A DNA stretch of 64,000 bases from Chondrus crispus (Eukaryota > Rhodophyta > Florideophyceae > Gigartinales > Gigartinaceae). The DNA is taken from contig NW_005179113.1 of NCBI RefSeq assembly GCF_000350225.1, positions 91,818 to 155,817 on the forward strand. The letters run 5' to 3'. Both the position numbers and the translations under genes were made by a program. This document shows positions 42,661 to 51,983 of this stretch, in pieces. The notes below the pieces were generated by a model. That model searched no databases. It was not told the DNA's origin and saw only the letters and a program-made list of their open reading frames with translations. Positions within the stretch are counted from its first letter, which is position 1. Each line of letters starts with the position of its first letter.

Positions 42661-42861
42661 AGATGGTGGCATGGTGCCTATGCGCGTCGTCAATGGCGCG
42701 TTCAGTCGTGTCCTGGAGTGCGGTTTGTGGATACAGGTTCCATAGGAACCGCAGATCTGCAGGGGCAATGAAAGGTGGAACGCTACGCAGGCTGGTCTCA
42801 AAATTAGGGGTGTTTCAAAATTCCCCATGTTCCAAAATGCCCCAGTGAGAAGGGCACAGTA

Positions 42862-43862
42862 TGGCACTCTCTCAAAAATGACCCTGAAACCCTGTAGCCG
42901 ACTTGGATCCTTCTTTACACAGCAAACTACTGTACTGTCGTACAGTAAACTACTGTACTGTCGTACAGTAAAGCAGCTTCACGGAATAGGGCGGAATAGG
43001 GCGCAGTGCAGCGAGAGAAAAGGGTGCTTCGCAAAACCGAAGAAGGTAGAAAGCAAATACCGACGGATATTATTTTTCTCAGATTTCCTGAGAATAGAAA
43101 GCAACTCTGTTTTCGACTATTTTTGCATCAGTTGGAGCATCCGCTCGTCCGTCAATCCTTTCGGCTGGAATCACTCAGCACGAGAGCCAACTCAGGTGAA
43201 ACCCACACGGTTACCCCACCCTCTGCTGTTCTTCGAATCACTTCGCCCTTCACTTTTCATTTTATCTCCGCCAAGATTCGTGAACAACCCAAACCCGCTC
43301 TTGAGTGGAACCCCCAGCCTCGTCTTGTCCATCAGTTTCTGGCGCAGAAGCAGTCCACGGCACCAATCCTCTCCTGCGACAAAAACTTCGCAAAGGAACA
43401 TCGAATTTCAGCTGTAGAGAACATTGTTCCCCTTCTCTTTGACAATTACTTGGACCAGCGTTGTATTCTCACTGTTTTCGTCAAGACGCGCATATCACAG
43501 GGCAGAGGGACACCCTGTTGGCAGAAGAGAACCGCCACAACACCCACCTCACGCCCGGGCAGAGGCGCACGTCTAGTCTAGTGGCACTGTTACCGAGCAC
43601 CTGGGAAGGATTGTGTTTTCACGGTTCTGGCTCCCTTGAAAAGAACCTGACCCTCCGTTCCGCAGTCGTCCATGTTCGCAGCTCAGTCGTCCTTAATCGC
43701 ACTTCTTTTCTCTGGCGACCGACGTGATTGCCGCAACTCATTTATTAATTGTGGCCCATTATAAGTCAGGGTCTCACTTACTGGTTCGGCACCATTCCCT
43801 GGGCCAAAGCGCGAGTGCGAGGTTTATCTTTTCTTTGAATCCCGACCTGATACTCTCCAAAA
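42862..43862. other. Region upstream of the 4E-binding candidate gene
   Basis: About 1 kb between the transposon end and ATG 43863. Overlapping open frames (42827-43417, 43006-43581) have no motifs, and I could not tell exon from chance. It contains the 23-bp hairpin repeat at 42924-42969. Confidence 0.4.
42924..42969. repeat. Two tandem 23-bp hairpin units
   Basis: AAACTACTGTACTGTCGTACAGT occurs twice head to tail without change: ACTGTAC and GTACAGT are complementary arms around TGTC. It lies 65 bp outside the right end of transposon 2. Confidence 0.9.
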
Positions 43863-45932
43863 ATGTACGGCGGCTTGCTTGAGTCTCAATCACCCCAGCT
43901 TGCTCTTCTTTCCACCACGCTAAAGCCACCTCCATCACATTCGAGTAGAAGGTGCTACTCGAACCAGGAGCTTCTTGATTTGCGAGACACTCTTGACGAT
44001 GAAAGCTCTCTGTCTGAAGCACAAAGGCTGAAGCTGGGCCCCGTATTTTGCTCAAAAGCTGGGCATCGATGGGCTTTGAGAATGTTTTCTGGAGTACTTG
44101 CTTCTGAAAGAGAGAGGCATACCCCTGCATTAACCTCTTCCCCGACATCATCGCCTTCTTCGGGCCCTAGTGAATATACTAGAAGGTGCTACTCGAACCA
44201 GGAGCTTCTTGATTTGCGAGACACTCTTGACGATGAAAGCTCTCTGTCTGAAGCACAAAGGCTGAAGCTGGGCCCCGTATTTTGCTCAAAAGCTGGGCAT
44301 CGATGGGCTTTGAGAATGTTTTCTGGAGTACTTGCTTCTGAAAGAGAGAGGCATACCCCTGCATTAACCTCTTCCCCGACATCATCGCCTTCTTCGGGCC
44401 CTAGTGAATATACTATACATAGAGCCGCACATTCACATGGAATTGGTCTTCCCTCGCATCACGAGGGGGCCAAATCATCTGAGTCAACCCCGATCGGATC
44501 TTTCGAAAGAGATATGTTCTCGCGATCAAGTCGTGGTGCTGGCAATGGTTACTCTTCCTCGCGAAGGTCCCCATCGCCACCTCCTAAACGCTTCGACCTT
44601 GCAAACCGTTTCTCTATGAAGACGGATAGAAGCCGCATAGGAAGCATAGGGAATACGGAAGGCAAACTATGGGGAAATCCTTCCTCACCTGGCAAAGCGG
44701 AAAAGTCGTCGGGGAGGATCGACAACAACAGGCGATCGCCTAGTCCCCTGGGTTCTCCGCGCTCACATTTACTGACATATCAAAAGGCAAGTTCACCTCA
44801 ATCCTCTTGTCCTCCTGGTTTTGGTCCTCCCAACACTCAAAGAAATACTTCCACTAGAGCATCAAGGGCTTCAACGAATGCCGCTAGAGAAGCATTTTTC
44901 AAATCCAGGATATGCCGCGGTCCGAACATGAGCGCCAATTTTGCCTCTCGCATGGCATATAGACAAGGGGCTTCGGGTACCGATACAAATTCGGTTGCGA
45001 ACGTCGAAGCTGTTGATCCTCTGCTAACATCTGATGGACTGGCCGCGGATGTGATGAGCCCTGTGTTGCCTTCGTCCATATGTGAAAATCATCCCGACGT
45101 TGCTAGAGGCACTGAAGAATGCGCTCAAATACCACATTTGGATCGCCCCACTTTTGAATATACTATTGCCTCTGACATATCATTTGAAGACTTCTCGAAA
45201 AGACTTGCTCAGGAGGCTTCTACGATGCCGCTCAGCGAAAACAAACACGAGATTACGTTCCCGACCAGACAACGCACTCCGAAGGCAGAAGCAGTGTCGG
45301 AATGGCTTACAGAACGACCATCAGACGGGGAGCATTCTGGGAGAGAAAAGTTGCCAGAGGAAGATGTCGACGAGCTGCAAAAGTGGTTTGGGCGTATGGC
45401 AGTACCACTAACAGAGGCCGCCATAGAGGGGGTTGCGTCTCCTCAGCCTGCAATTGATTCATATCCTGAACCCATAGGCATTCACAAGACAGAAAACAAT
45501 GAGCAGCTAGATTCTACGGTTTTGTCGTTTTTTGATACGATAAGATCTCAAGCGTTGTCATGTGATTTACCAACTGATACCGAAACAGCCACTGGGAGCT
45601 ATCGAAAAAAGTCTGAAAGTAATCGAACACCGCCACACAATGATGAACAACAGTCTCGTGGACTGAAGAGAGCCGACTATTTGAAAGAATCCGAACCGCT
45701 TGAGAGCTCTGAGGTTGAGCGATTTTTTCAGCTTTTTACCGAAGGGAAGCCAGTTTTTAGTCTGGATAGACCAGCATCACATGGAAGACAGGATCTTTCT
45801 TCACCACAGAAAATGGAGGACTCAGTGTCCAGTCGTTTGTATCATAAGGTAGAGGCGTCAGATCAGGAAGGCGATAACGCGGGTCTGAAACTGTTGTGGG
45901 CTGAACTGGCAGCTGCGAACCAGGTTGAGTGA
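43863..45932 (+). CDS. Candidate eIF4E-binding protein (4E-T-like) with duplicated binding motif
   Basis: 689 aa from ATG 43863, single exon. Near residue 30 it has CYSNQELLDLRD, which fits the canonical eIF4E-binding motif Y-x4-L-hydrophobic with the extended +2 Arg. The motif lies at about the same distance from the N-terminus as in metazoan 4E-T. A 234-bp perfect tandem duplication repeats 78 residues including this motif, giving two sites. The rest is Ser/Pro-rich disorder with short hydrophobic blocks (VDELQKWFGRMAVPL, VERFFQLFTEGKPVF), as in translational repressors that recruit decapping factors. Identification rests on motif, position and disorder only. Confidence 0.6.
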   Translation: MYGGLLESQSPQLALLSTTLKPPPSHSSRRCYSNQELLDLRDTLDDESSLSEAQRLKLGPVFCSKAGHRWALRMFSGVLASERERHTPALTSSPTSSPSSGPSEYTRRCYSNQELLDLRDTLDDESSLSEAQRLKLGPVFCSKAGHRWALRMFSGVLASERERHTPALTSSPTSSPSSGPSEYTIHRAAHSHGIGLPSHHEGAKSSESTPIGSFERDMFSRSSRGAGNGYSSSRRSPSPPPKRFDLANRFSMKTDRSRIGSIGNTEGKLWGNPSSPGKAEKSSGRIDNNRRSPSPLGSPRSHLLTYQKASSPQSSCPPGFGPPNTQRNTSTRASRASTNAAREAFFKSRICRGPNMSANFASRMAYRQGASGTDTNSVANVEAVDPLLTSDGLAADVMSPVLPSSICENHPDVARGTEECAQIPHLDRPTFEYTIASDISFEDFSKRLAQEASTMPLSENKHEITFPTRQRTPKAEAVSEWLTERPSDGEHSGREKLPEEDVDELQKWFGRMAVPLTEAAIEGVASPQPAIDSYPEPIGIHKTENNEQLDSTVLSFFDTIRSQALSCDLPTDTETATGSYRKKSESNRTPPHNDEQQSRGLKRADYLKESEPLESSEVERFFQLFTEGKPVFSLDRPASHGRQDLSSPQKMEDSVSSRLYHKVEASDQEGDNAGLKLLWAELAAANQVE
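43946..44413 (+). repeat. Perfect 234-bp in-frame tandem duplication
   Basis: 43946-44179 and 44180-44413 appear identical base for base. 234 is divisible by 3, so the reading frame continues. Identity suggests a very recent event or an assembly duplication. Confidence 0.93.
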
Positions 45933-46409
45933 CATAACTTGCTTGAGTGCATTGGGGATTGCGTTGCGGAGCAAGTATATGAGTAAGCCTCTGATCTTCT
46001 CGACGACAACATTGTTTGCTAAATGATAAGCGCTACTGACGCGGTCTTTTGCAAGAGGGCTGCAGGATAGAGTTGGATTTCATCGCAACAACAAGTACTT
46101 CGGAAGGCCAGGCCCTGAAAATCGGCAAAAATGTACAGCCGGCTGCCCTGTTGTTACGCTCCAGGCGCCAGGCAAGAGAATATTTTAGCGTGATGGTACT
46201 CCTTTAAGCTAGCAGTTAATGAAGAGACGGGCACCGAGCATCGTATGTTGCAGGCCCCATCATGTTGACTCTCAGGGCGTTCTGTCGACACAGAACTAAA
46301 AGGTTCTCCAAGCAGCGTCGGCATCACAGGCGGGACTTCATGTAGACTCTTTTAGTTCAAATCATCAAAAAACTGGTCTGAGGTTTCTGTCTTAGCAAAG
46401 CTTCCACTA
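45933..46409. other. Convergent intergenic region
   Basis: 3' flanks of the 4E-binding candidate and of the transporter gene. No gene seen. Confidence 0.5.
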
Positions 46410-48791
46410 CTACGCCTTGAATGACAGAGCATTAATGGTAAATACCCCTACTACACCAAGAATTAGTTGCAGAGGCACCCCAAAAATAACCCAGTCCATG
46501 AAAGTGTATCCGCCAGGTCCATGAACCATTAAATTGGTTTGATATCCGATTGGTGTCGAGAAGCTTGACGATGCTCCAATCATAAGCGTGTACAACAGTT
46601 TGAGAGTCTCACCTTGGCTAGACTTTTTGCTTTTCAGAATGCTGGTGATGACTGGAAACATAAGAGAAACAGCCGCATTGTTTGTAATCACGGAGGATAA
46701 CAGAGCTGTTCCGATATAGATTCCGAAAAGCAGGCCGATGGGGCCAATCGGCTCAAAGATATTAACAATGAAGTTGGCCAACTGTTCGGCTGCTCCAGTC
46801 TTTTCCATACCTTTCGAGATTCCGAAACTGGCGGCGATGGTAATAATGACTTCGAGATCAACCGAGCGAGCGGCATTTCGCATCGATAGACAACCGGTTG
46901 CTATCATCAAAAACGATGCACCGGCCGCGGCGCTGAGCAACGGCAAAACCTCTGCCGTTGCCAGAGCAATCATGGTTACTGCAATCAGTGCAGAGATTGC
47001 CATATGGAGCTTGTCTTCGCGTGGAGGCTGGGAGCCAGAAACTTCTGAAACCAACGCGAAGTTTGAGTCTTTTCCGTATCTAAGTGTGAATTCGGAACCT
47101 GTTTCTACTAAAAGTGTATCCCCAGGCCGAAGGGTGATATCCGCAATTCTTTCCTTAACATGCTCTCCTTGTCTGTGCACGGCAATAATTGCTGCTGAAA
47201 ATCGGGACCTAAACTTGGATTCCTTGGCAGTCTTCCCGACCAGCATCGAAGATGAGGAAATGACAAGCTCTACCAGACGTCTGTGGTGTCTCTCAATTTT
47301 CATTTTCTGGGACTGTCCCGTTGCGGGAACAAGCCCAGGGATGTGATAGAGCTCTGTTACGGTCTCCACGATTCCAGCAAAAAGCAGCGTGTCTCCAGCT
47401 TCAATCTTTGTGTCTGGAGCGACGGCAGGGATAAGGGTGCCATCCGCACGAGTCACTTCAACCAGATAGAGTCCCTGAAGTTGCCGTAGACCAGCTTCCT
47501 GCACTGTATCACCAACAATTGGAGAGCGCTCCTGAACAAGTAGAGCAACTGTGTACTCGCGGGGGTTCCGGATGATTGCACCAACGCCAGTCTGGCCACG
47601 GTCGCGGATCAATAATCGAGTTGTGGCAAGCATATATACTACACCGGCAACAAACAGGATTGCTCCGACAGGCGTAATTCCAAAGATGGGTAATCCGGTG
47701 GGTTGCCCATTGTCATCCGTCAGCAACTCACTCTGGCGAGCCAAACCATCTACCACAAGATTGGTACTGGTACCGAGGAGAGTAATTGTGCCTCCAAGGA
47801 TGGCGGCATTGTTCAAAGGCATAAGCAGTCTCGATATTGCAAAGCTTGAGCGGCGAGACCATGATTGCACGACAGGGATAAGCATAGCCACGACTGGGGT
47901 GTTGTTCAGAAATGCAGAGATAATACCAACGGGAAACATTACCCGAAGCTGGGCCTCCCACAGGAACCTGGGTTTGCCAAGCAAAACACGAAAAATAGGC
48001 ACCAGGATAGAGGTTCTCTGAATTCCCTCCGCGACCACGAACAAAATGGCAACTGACAACACACCAGTGTTTGAAAATCCTTCTACAGCCTCTGCAGGCT
48101 CAACAATCTTGAGGACAAGCATGACGGTAAGACCCAGCAGCATCGATACTGCTGTGGGAAGAGCGTTTGTTATCAACAAGGACAGAGTGCCTGAGAGAAT
48201 TGCATAGGAAGCCCATGCCTTCCAGGAGATGTCGTCAAAAGCGAAAATGCCGAGCATCGCCAGCCCAAGTGCGAGAACACAAAGAAAAACGAGGATCCCC
48301 CAATTGTCTTTGGCGAAGCGAAGAGTGTACTTGCCAATTGCTTTAAAGATACCATGTTCCCTAAGCAGATCAGCGAACTTGGGATGGTATTTTTGAACAC
48401 CAGCATAGAAAGGGTTGTCAACACTGGTGCTGGACCTTGGGTTTGGCAACGGAGGGGGAGGGGGACCCGTTTCCAAATTTGAGTTTGAACGACTTCCTTG
48501 AAGACGAAGCGAGGACATGTTCAATTTGCTGTTGGCCTTTGAGTCAGGGTCGGCGGGGTCAGTTGTAGCATTGAGGTTGAAGGGTTCGGGGTCCGGATGT
48601 GAGGGGATGGCGATAACTTGAAAATCAAGGTTCTCATCACTGGTTAGCGGGCGATTAAGCGGGGAACGTTGCGGACGGCTACGCATGCGCCGTTGACGAG
48701 GAGACGAAGAAGCTGAAGGATGTTGAGGAATGCTTGGCTGACGGTCCAAGTCAACAGAATTGCTCGCGGTGCTCGGGCGTCGTTGCGACAT
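46410..48791 (-). CDS. SLC13/DASS-type anion transporter with two RCK_C (TrkA-C) domains
   Basis: Membrane transporter of the divalent anion:sodium symporter family, probably for sulfate or a related anion (SAC1/bacterial-type architecture). I chose ATG 48791 (MSQRRPST), giving 793 aa. The frame is open to 48932, but that stretch is repetitive. A disordered N-terminus of about 130 residues precedes membrane segments. SLC13 signatures: SAFLNNTPVVAMLIPVV with GGTITLLGTSTNLVV, and SSVITNNAAVSLMFPV with FSTPIGYQTNLMV. Between the two halves lie two RCK_C domains (LYLVEVTRADGTLIP ... AGDTLLFAG and IIAVHRQGEHVKERI ... GDTLLVETG). Two TACCC/GGGTA palindromes lie 271-426 bp upstream. Confidence 0.93.
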   Translation of the reverse strand: MSQRRPSTASNSVDLDRQPSIPQHPSASSSPRQRRMRSRPQRSPLNRPLTSDENLDFQVIAIPSHPDPEPFNLNATTDPADPDSKANSKLNMSSLRLQGSRSNSNLETGPPPPPLPNPRSSTSVDNPFYAGVQKYHPKFADLLREHGIFKAIGKYTLRFAKDNWGILVFLCVLALGLAMLGIFAFDDISWKAWASYAILSGTLSLLITNALPTAVSMLLGLTVMLVLKIVEPAEAVEGFSNTGVLSVAILFVVAEGIQRTSILVPIFRVLLGKPRFLWEAQLRVMFPVGIISAFLNNTPVVAMLIPVVQSWSRRSSFAISRLLMPLNNAAILGGTITLLGTSTNLVVDGLARQSELLTDDNGQPTGLPIFGITPVGAILFVAGVVYMLATTRLLIRDRGQTGVGAIIRNPREYTVALLVQERSPIVGDTVQEAGLRQLQGLYLVEVTRADGTLIPAVAPDTKIEAGDTLLFAGIVETVTELYHIPGLVPATGQSQKMKIERHHRRLVELVISSSSMLVGKTAKESKFRSRFSAAIIAVHRQGEHVKERIADITLRPGDTLLVETGSEFTLRYGKDSNFALVSEVSGSQPPREDKLHMAISALIAVTMIALATAEVLPLLSAAAGASFLMIATGCLSMRNAARSVDLEVIITIAASFGISKGMEKTGAAEQLANFIVNIFEPIGPIGLLFGIYIGTALLSSVITNNAAVSLMFPVITSILKSKKSSQGETLKLLYTLMIGASSSFSTPIGYQTNLMVHGPGGYTFMDWVIFGVPLQLILGVVGVFTINALSFKA

Positions 48792-49061
48792 TGTGAAGTA
48801 ATTGCACACTTGACACAGACGATAGAGACGGTGGCGAGCCGTAGAAGGGAGGGACGAGTCAAAGGCAGTTGAGATATGCTTCGACTTTGTTGTGATATAG
48901 TTCGATTTTGTTGTGATATGGTTCGGGAGCACGCGTGAAGTTTGTAAGTGGGGAGGCTGGCGGAGGAGCAGAGTCGCGGTTGAGGGGAAGAAGTGTCGTT
49001 ATATGAGGGTAAGGGTAAGTTGTTGCATGGAAAAAAGCGGGAGAAAAGAGGGTGTAATGGT

Positions 49062-49075
49062 ACCCTGGAGGGTAG
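49062..49075. promoter_or_regulatory. TACCC-N4-GGGTA palindrome
   Basis: TACCCTGGAGGGTA, 271 bp upstream of the transporter ATG. One base different from the site upstream of VMA10. Confidence 0.4.
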
Positions 49076-49205
49076 CTTCTCAGATGAAGAGTGGGATGAA
49101 ACAATTTTACGAGCGGCGGCAGAGCCGGGAATAAGAATGTCCGGTGTGGCAGGTCGGAAGGGCATGTTCGGGCCGGCTTGCGACTGTACTCCTGTTACAG
49201 TAAAT

Positions 49206-49217
49206 TACCCAAGGGTA
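49206..49217. promoter_or_regulatory. TACCC-N2-GGGTA palindrome
   Basis: TACCCAAGGGTA followed by CAG. The same 15 bp occurs at 55335. Confidence 0.4.
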
Positions 49218-49782
49218 CAGTCTGGCATGGGCAATATCAAAGTACTGTAATGCAAATATTTGACAGTTGCCTTATTTTTGGTCTGGCTGACGGTGGCCCC
49301 TCGTAGACGAAATTTCGTTTTGCGATGGAAATGCCTCAGAATTTGCGATTGGGCTGTGATCCACCTCCTGCTCCTTTCGATGGAGTACGAAAAATGCAGA
49401 TTCGACGTTGCTAATTCGGTTCGGGCGAACTATTTACAGTAAAGCTAAATTGAAAACTGACGAATAAATGTACAATACAGGTGCCCTGATCGGGTTTCCT
49501 CCATTGTACAAAACATTTGAAAGCAGAAAGCTTTCGATCCGCCAAGACACGCATCCCAAGACTCTCAAAACCTCGCATGCACCCGCCAAAACCTTGACCT
49601 CAAATTTTTTGGCATTGTGTTTGTTTTCTTGCGACACGCTTGCCAAACGAAATTGTACACTCCTTTGCTTTTCGCGTTACATCCTTCTTCAAGGGAAGAC
49701 GCGTAAGAACCAATTTTCTGGACTCTCTGGTTCCGCATGCAAACCTGCTCAGGACGTACTTGTCGTCTTGAACATTTGAACC

Positions 49783-50612
49783 ATGGCAAAGGCGAAACAA
49801 AAAGCTTCTGATGAAGAAGATATCGTCTACACGTTTCTCAGCAAGGTGAGTCTGTCAGCCTCAGCATTGACATGTACCCAGCTCTGTATTTTATCCAGTG
49901 CCCACGTCTAATAATCTGCGTATGAACAAATTCTTTCGTGCGCACTCGTCAGGAAAACAGACCGTTCAGTGTGCAGAATATCGTCGACGCGTTGCAAAAG
50001 AATGGTGTAAAGAAGACCGCCGTTGAGCGCTCTCTAGCGTCTCTCGTCGAAAAGGGCTTGGTCAAGAAGAAGGAATATGGAAAGGCTAAAATTTTTATTC
50101 TTGCCCAAGACAAGATCGAGCTTCCGGACCCGGAGGAAGTGACCCGACTCGACGAAGAACTCAAGTCAATGTTGGCAGAAGTATCTGACCTTACAGAACG
50201 AAACGATAACCTGCAGTCCACTGTCAATATGCTCAAGAGTCAGTACACGTTGGAGCAAGCGAAGGTTCAGGATGAGAAGTTGACTAACGTCCTCGCCGAA
50301 AAGGATGCGAAGAGAGCCGACCTTGGGGATGGATCGAAACTCATGACAACGGAAGACAAACTGAAACTAGAAAAAGACTACTACAACGTCCGTGCACTTT
50401 GGAAGAAGTACAAAAGGATAGTAACGGACATCGTGAACCAAATCGGAGAGGCAACGGGCAAGAAAAACTCGGAGCTATTCGAGGACATGGGTATTGAGAC
50501 TGACGAATCTGTCAACATCAAAATTTCCGATTTCCCAGACATCCAGAACCCCCTGAAGGCTAACCGATTCGGGAATACCAAGCGTGCTATCAAGCGCCAA
50601 CGTCAGAAATAA
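49783..50612 (+). CDS. HOP2: Homologous-pairing protein 2 (Hop2/PSMC3IP), two exons
   Basis: Meiotic partner of Mnd1 that helps Dmc1/Rad51 form joint molecules between homologs. Exon 1 is 49783-49845 (MAKAKQKASDEEDIVYTFLS), intron 49846-49952 (GTGAGT...CAG, 107 bp), exon 2 49953-50612; 240 aa. The winged-helix TBPIP domain reads ENRPFSVQNIVDALQKNGVK ... LVKKKEYGKAKIFILAQDK. It is followed by a Leu-zipper coiled coil and the C-terminal signature LFEDMGIETDESVNI. Length and domain order match the family. It indicates that the meiotic recombination machinery is present. Confidence 0.92.
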
Positions 50613-50693
50613 GTTATGCCTGTCTCGAAGAACAGCCGCTTCCAGCAAGGCATCCTGTTCTGACTATGACATCTGAGCCTATACTATGCTAAG

Positions 50694-51983
50694 CTATCCA
50701 TTCGCATTGGAAACCACTTCGATGATCTCTGCTGTAATTCTAGCCTGTCGCTCCTTGTTATATCGCATTTGAAGCGAAGCAACTATATCTCTTGCGTTGT
50801 CCGTGGCGGCGGTCATGGCCGCCAGGCGACTTGCTTGCTCCGAGGCAATTGCTTCTCGCACTATACGGATGAGTTGACTGGTGACGTACATCGGTAACAT
50901 GGAATTCAAGAGTCGGATGGCCTCGTCATCACTTATACTGTAGAAAGACCTCGAACGTCTGGGGTAGTCATCAGCGTGTGATGTTCCGTTTCCGTGTGAG
51001 TGTGGCTGAAGACCAGTCTGGGCAGTTTGAGAGCGGCGTGTGGTCAGTCGCCCATTCTTCGTAGTTAGAGTCAACTGGAAGAGCTCATCGCCCACCGCCT
51101 CAAGACCTGTGGGAGTGAGAGGGAGAATTGTGCGCGCGCTCGGTGCATTTGACAGCAGAGAAACGAAACGAGTATAGATGATCTCAACGCGATCAACCCC
51201 ACCGGCAATAAATTCACTGAGCAAGGTGTGACTTAGAGTAGTCGCGATACTCTCCGCTTCCGTGGAACGTCCAATTGGGCTATAGAACCGCACAGGGATA
51301 TTGGGGTAATGTCTATCGAAGAAGAGTTTTGCGGTACGACCGACAAGCACCAGCTCTACCGGTTTCCCGATACTCTCCAGCTCCTTGATTCTTCGGGTAG
51401 AACGCGCGATAATCTGCTTGTTGTATGGGCCGCAAAAGCCCTTATCAGCGGTGAGCACTGTTACGATGGTAGCATATTTCTTCCTGACCTTGTGTCCATA
51501 GGTGCGATCTGCGCCGTCATCACTCAGCAATGAGAGGTAAATCTTATCCAGAAGGGCCTTCTGCACGACAGGGTCGGCGAGCAGTGCGCCGTGTGTATCG
51601 GAGAGACTGTGTGGAGGCGTAGCGTGGGCTACGGCGTGGACGTCGATTTTCCGTGTGAGGACCTCTTGGACGAGCGAAGCGAGAATGTGTTGCAATTCCT
51701 CGGCAAATGGGCGAGTGCGGAGAGCGGCGGCGGACGATGCGCGGATGCGTGCGGCGGCGACGATGCGCAGGGCGGAGACAATCTTCTCGGCGGCTTGCAC
51801 GGAGGAGATGCGACGGCGGAGCTCGTGGGACGCCGTCGACATGGACATCGGGATGCGGCCGAGTGTAGGAAGCGAGAAGGATCGCGAAGGACGCGAGGTG
51901 GATGAATTGAAGTGCGCGCGAGGGCGGCGCGCGGAGATTGGCGTGGCGGCCGCGAAGGCCGGCGTAGGGGAGGGGAATGTCAT
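50694..51983 (-). CDS. atpC: Plastid ATP synthase gamma subunit, nuclear-encoded
   Basis: Rotor subunit of plastid F1Fo-ATP synthase. ATG 51983 (MTFPSPTPAFAAATPISARR) gives 429 aa with a Ser/Arg/Pro-rich transit peptide of about 50-60 residues before the mature start (ASHELRRRISSVQAAEKIVS). The C-terminus with SQLIRIVREAIASEQASRLA and MRYNKERQARITAEIIEVVS completes the rotor coiled coil. The region that in green plants carries the CDINGxCVD redox insert reads LTPTGLEAVGDELFQLTL, without cysteines. A His/Ser-rich insertion (about residues 345-365) is unusual. Upstream in-frame sequence to 52322 is probably untranslated. Confidence 0.95.
   Translation of the reverse strand: MTFPSPTPAFAAATPISARRPRAHFNSSTSRPSRSFSLPTLGRIPMSMSTASHELRRRISSVQAAEKIVSALRIVAAARIRASSAAALRTRPFAEELQHILASLVQEVLTRKIDVHAVAHATPPHSLSDTHGALLADPVVQKALLDKIYLSLLSDDGADRTYGHKVRKKYATIVTVLTADKGFCGPYNKQIIARSTRRIKELESIGKPVELVLVGRTAKLFFDRHYPNIPVRFYSPIGRSTEAESIATTLSHTLLSEFIAGGVDRVEIIYTRFVSLLSNAPSARTILPLTPTGLEAVGDELFQLTLTTKNGRLTTRRSQTAQTGLQPHSHGNGTSHADDYPRRSRSFYSISDDEAIRLLNSMLPMYVTSQLIRIVREAIASEQASRLAAMTAATDNARDIVASLQMRYNKERQARITAEIIEVVSNANG

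Larger units (their letters stand above)
33983..42859. mobile_element. pogo/Tigger-type DNA transposon 2 with TA TSD, hit by a copia element
   Basis: Left CAGTACCCTTCTCACTGGGG and right (read inward) CTGTGCCCTTCTCACTGGGG are good inverted repeats, continuing TATTGTGGAACA / CATTTTGGAACA. TA flanks both sides (33981-33982 and 42860-42861). Without the 6590-bp copia element and one 5-bp target copy, the transposon is about 2.28 kb, a normal autonomous size. The transposase is on the minus strand. Confidence 0.85.
48792..49782. other. Divergent promoter region of transporter and HOP2
   Basis: No gene supported. TTGTGATATAGTTCGATTTTG-like direct repeats lie near 48880-48920, and the two palindromes below sit in the transporter-proximal half. 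Confidence 0.45.

Noticed and set aside
43006..43581. 191-codon frame upstream of the eIF4E-binding candidate
   Set aside because: No motifs and overlapped by another open frame; could be 5' UTR, not called a gene.
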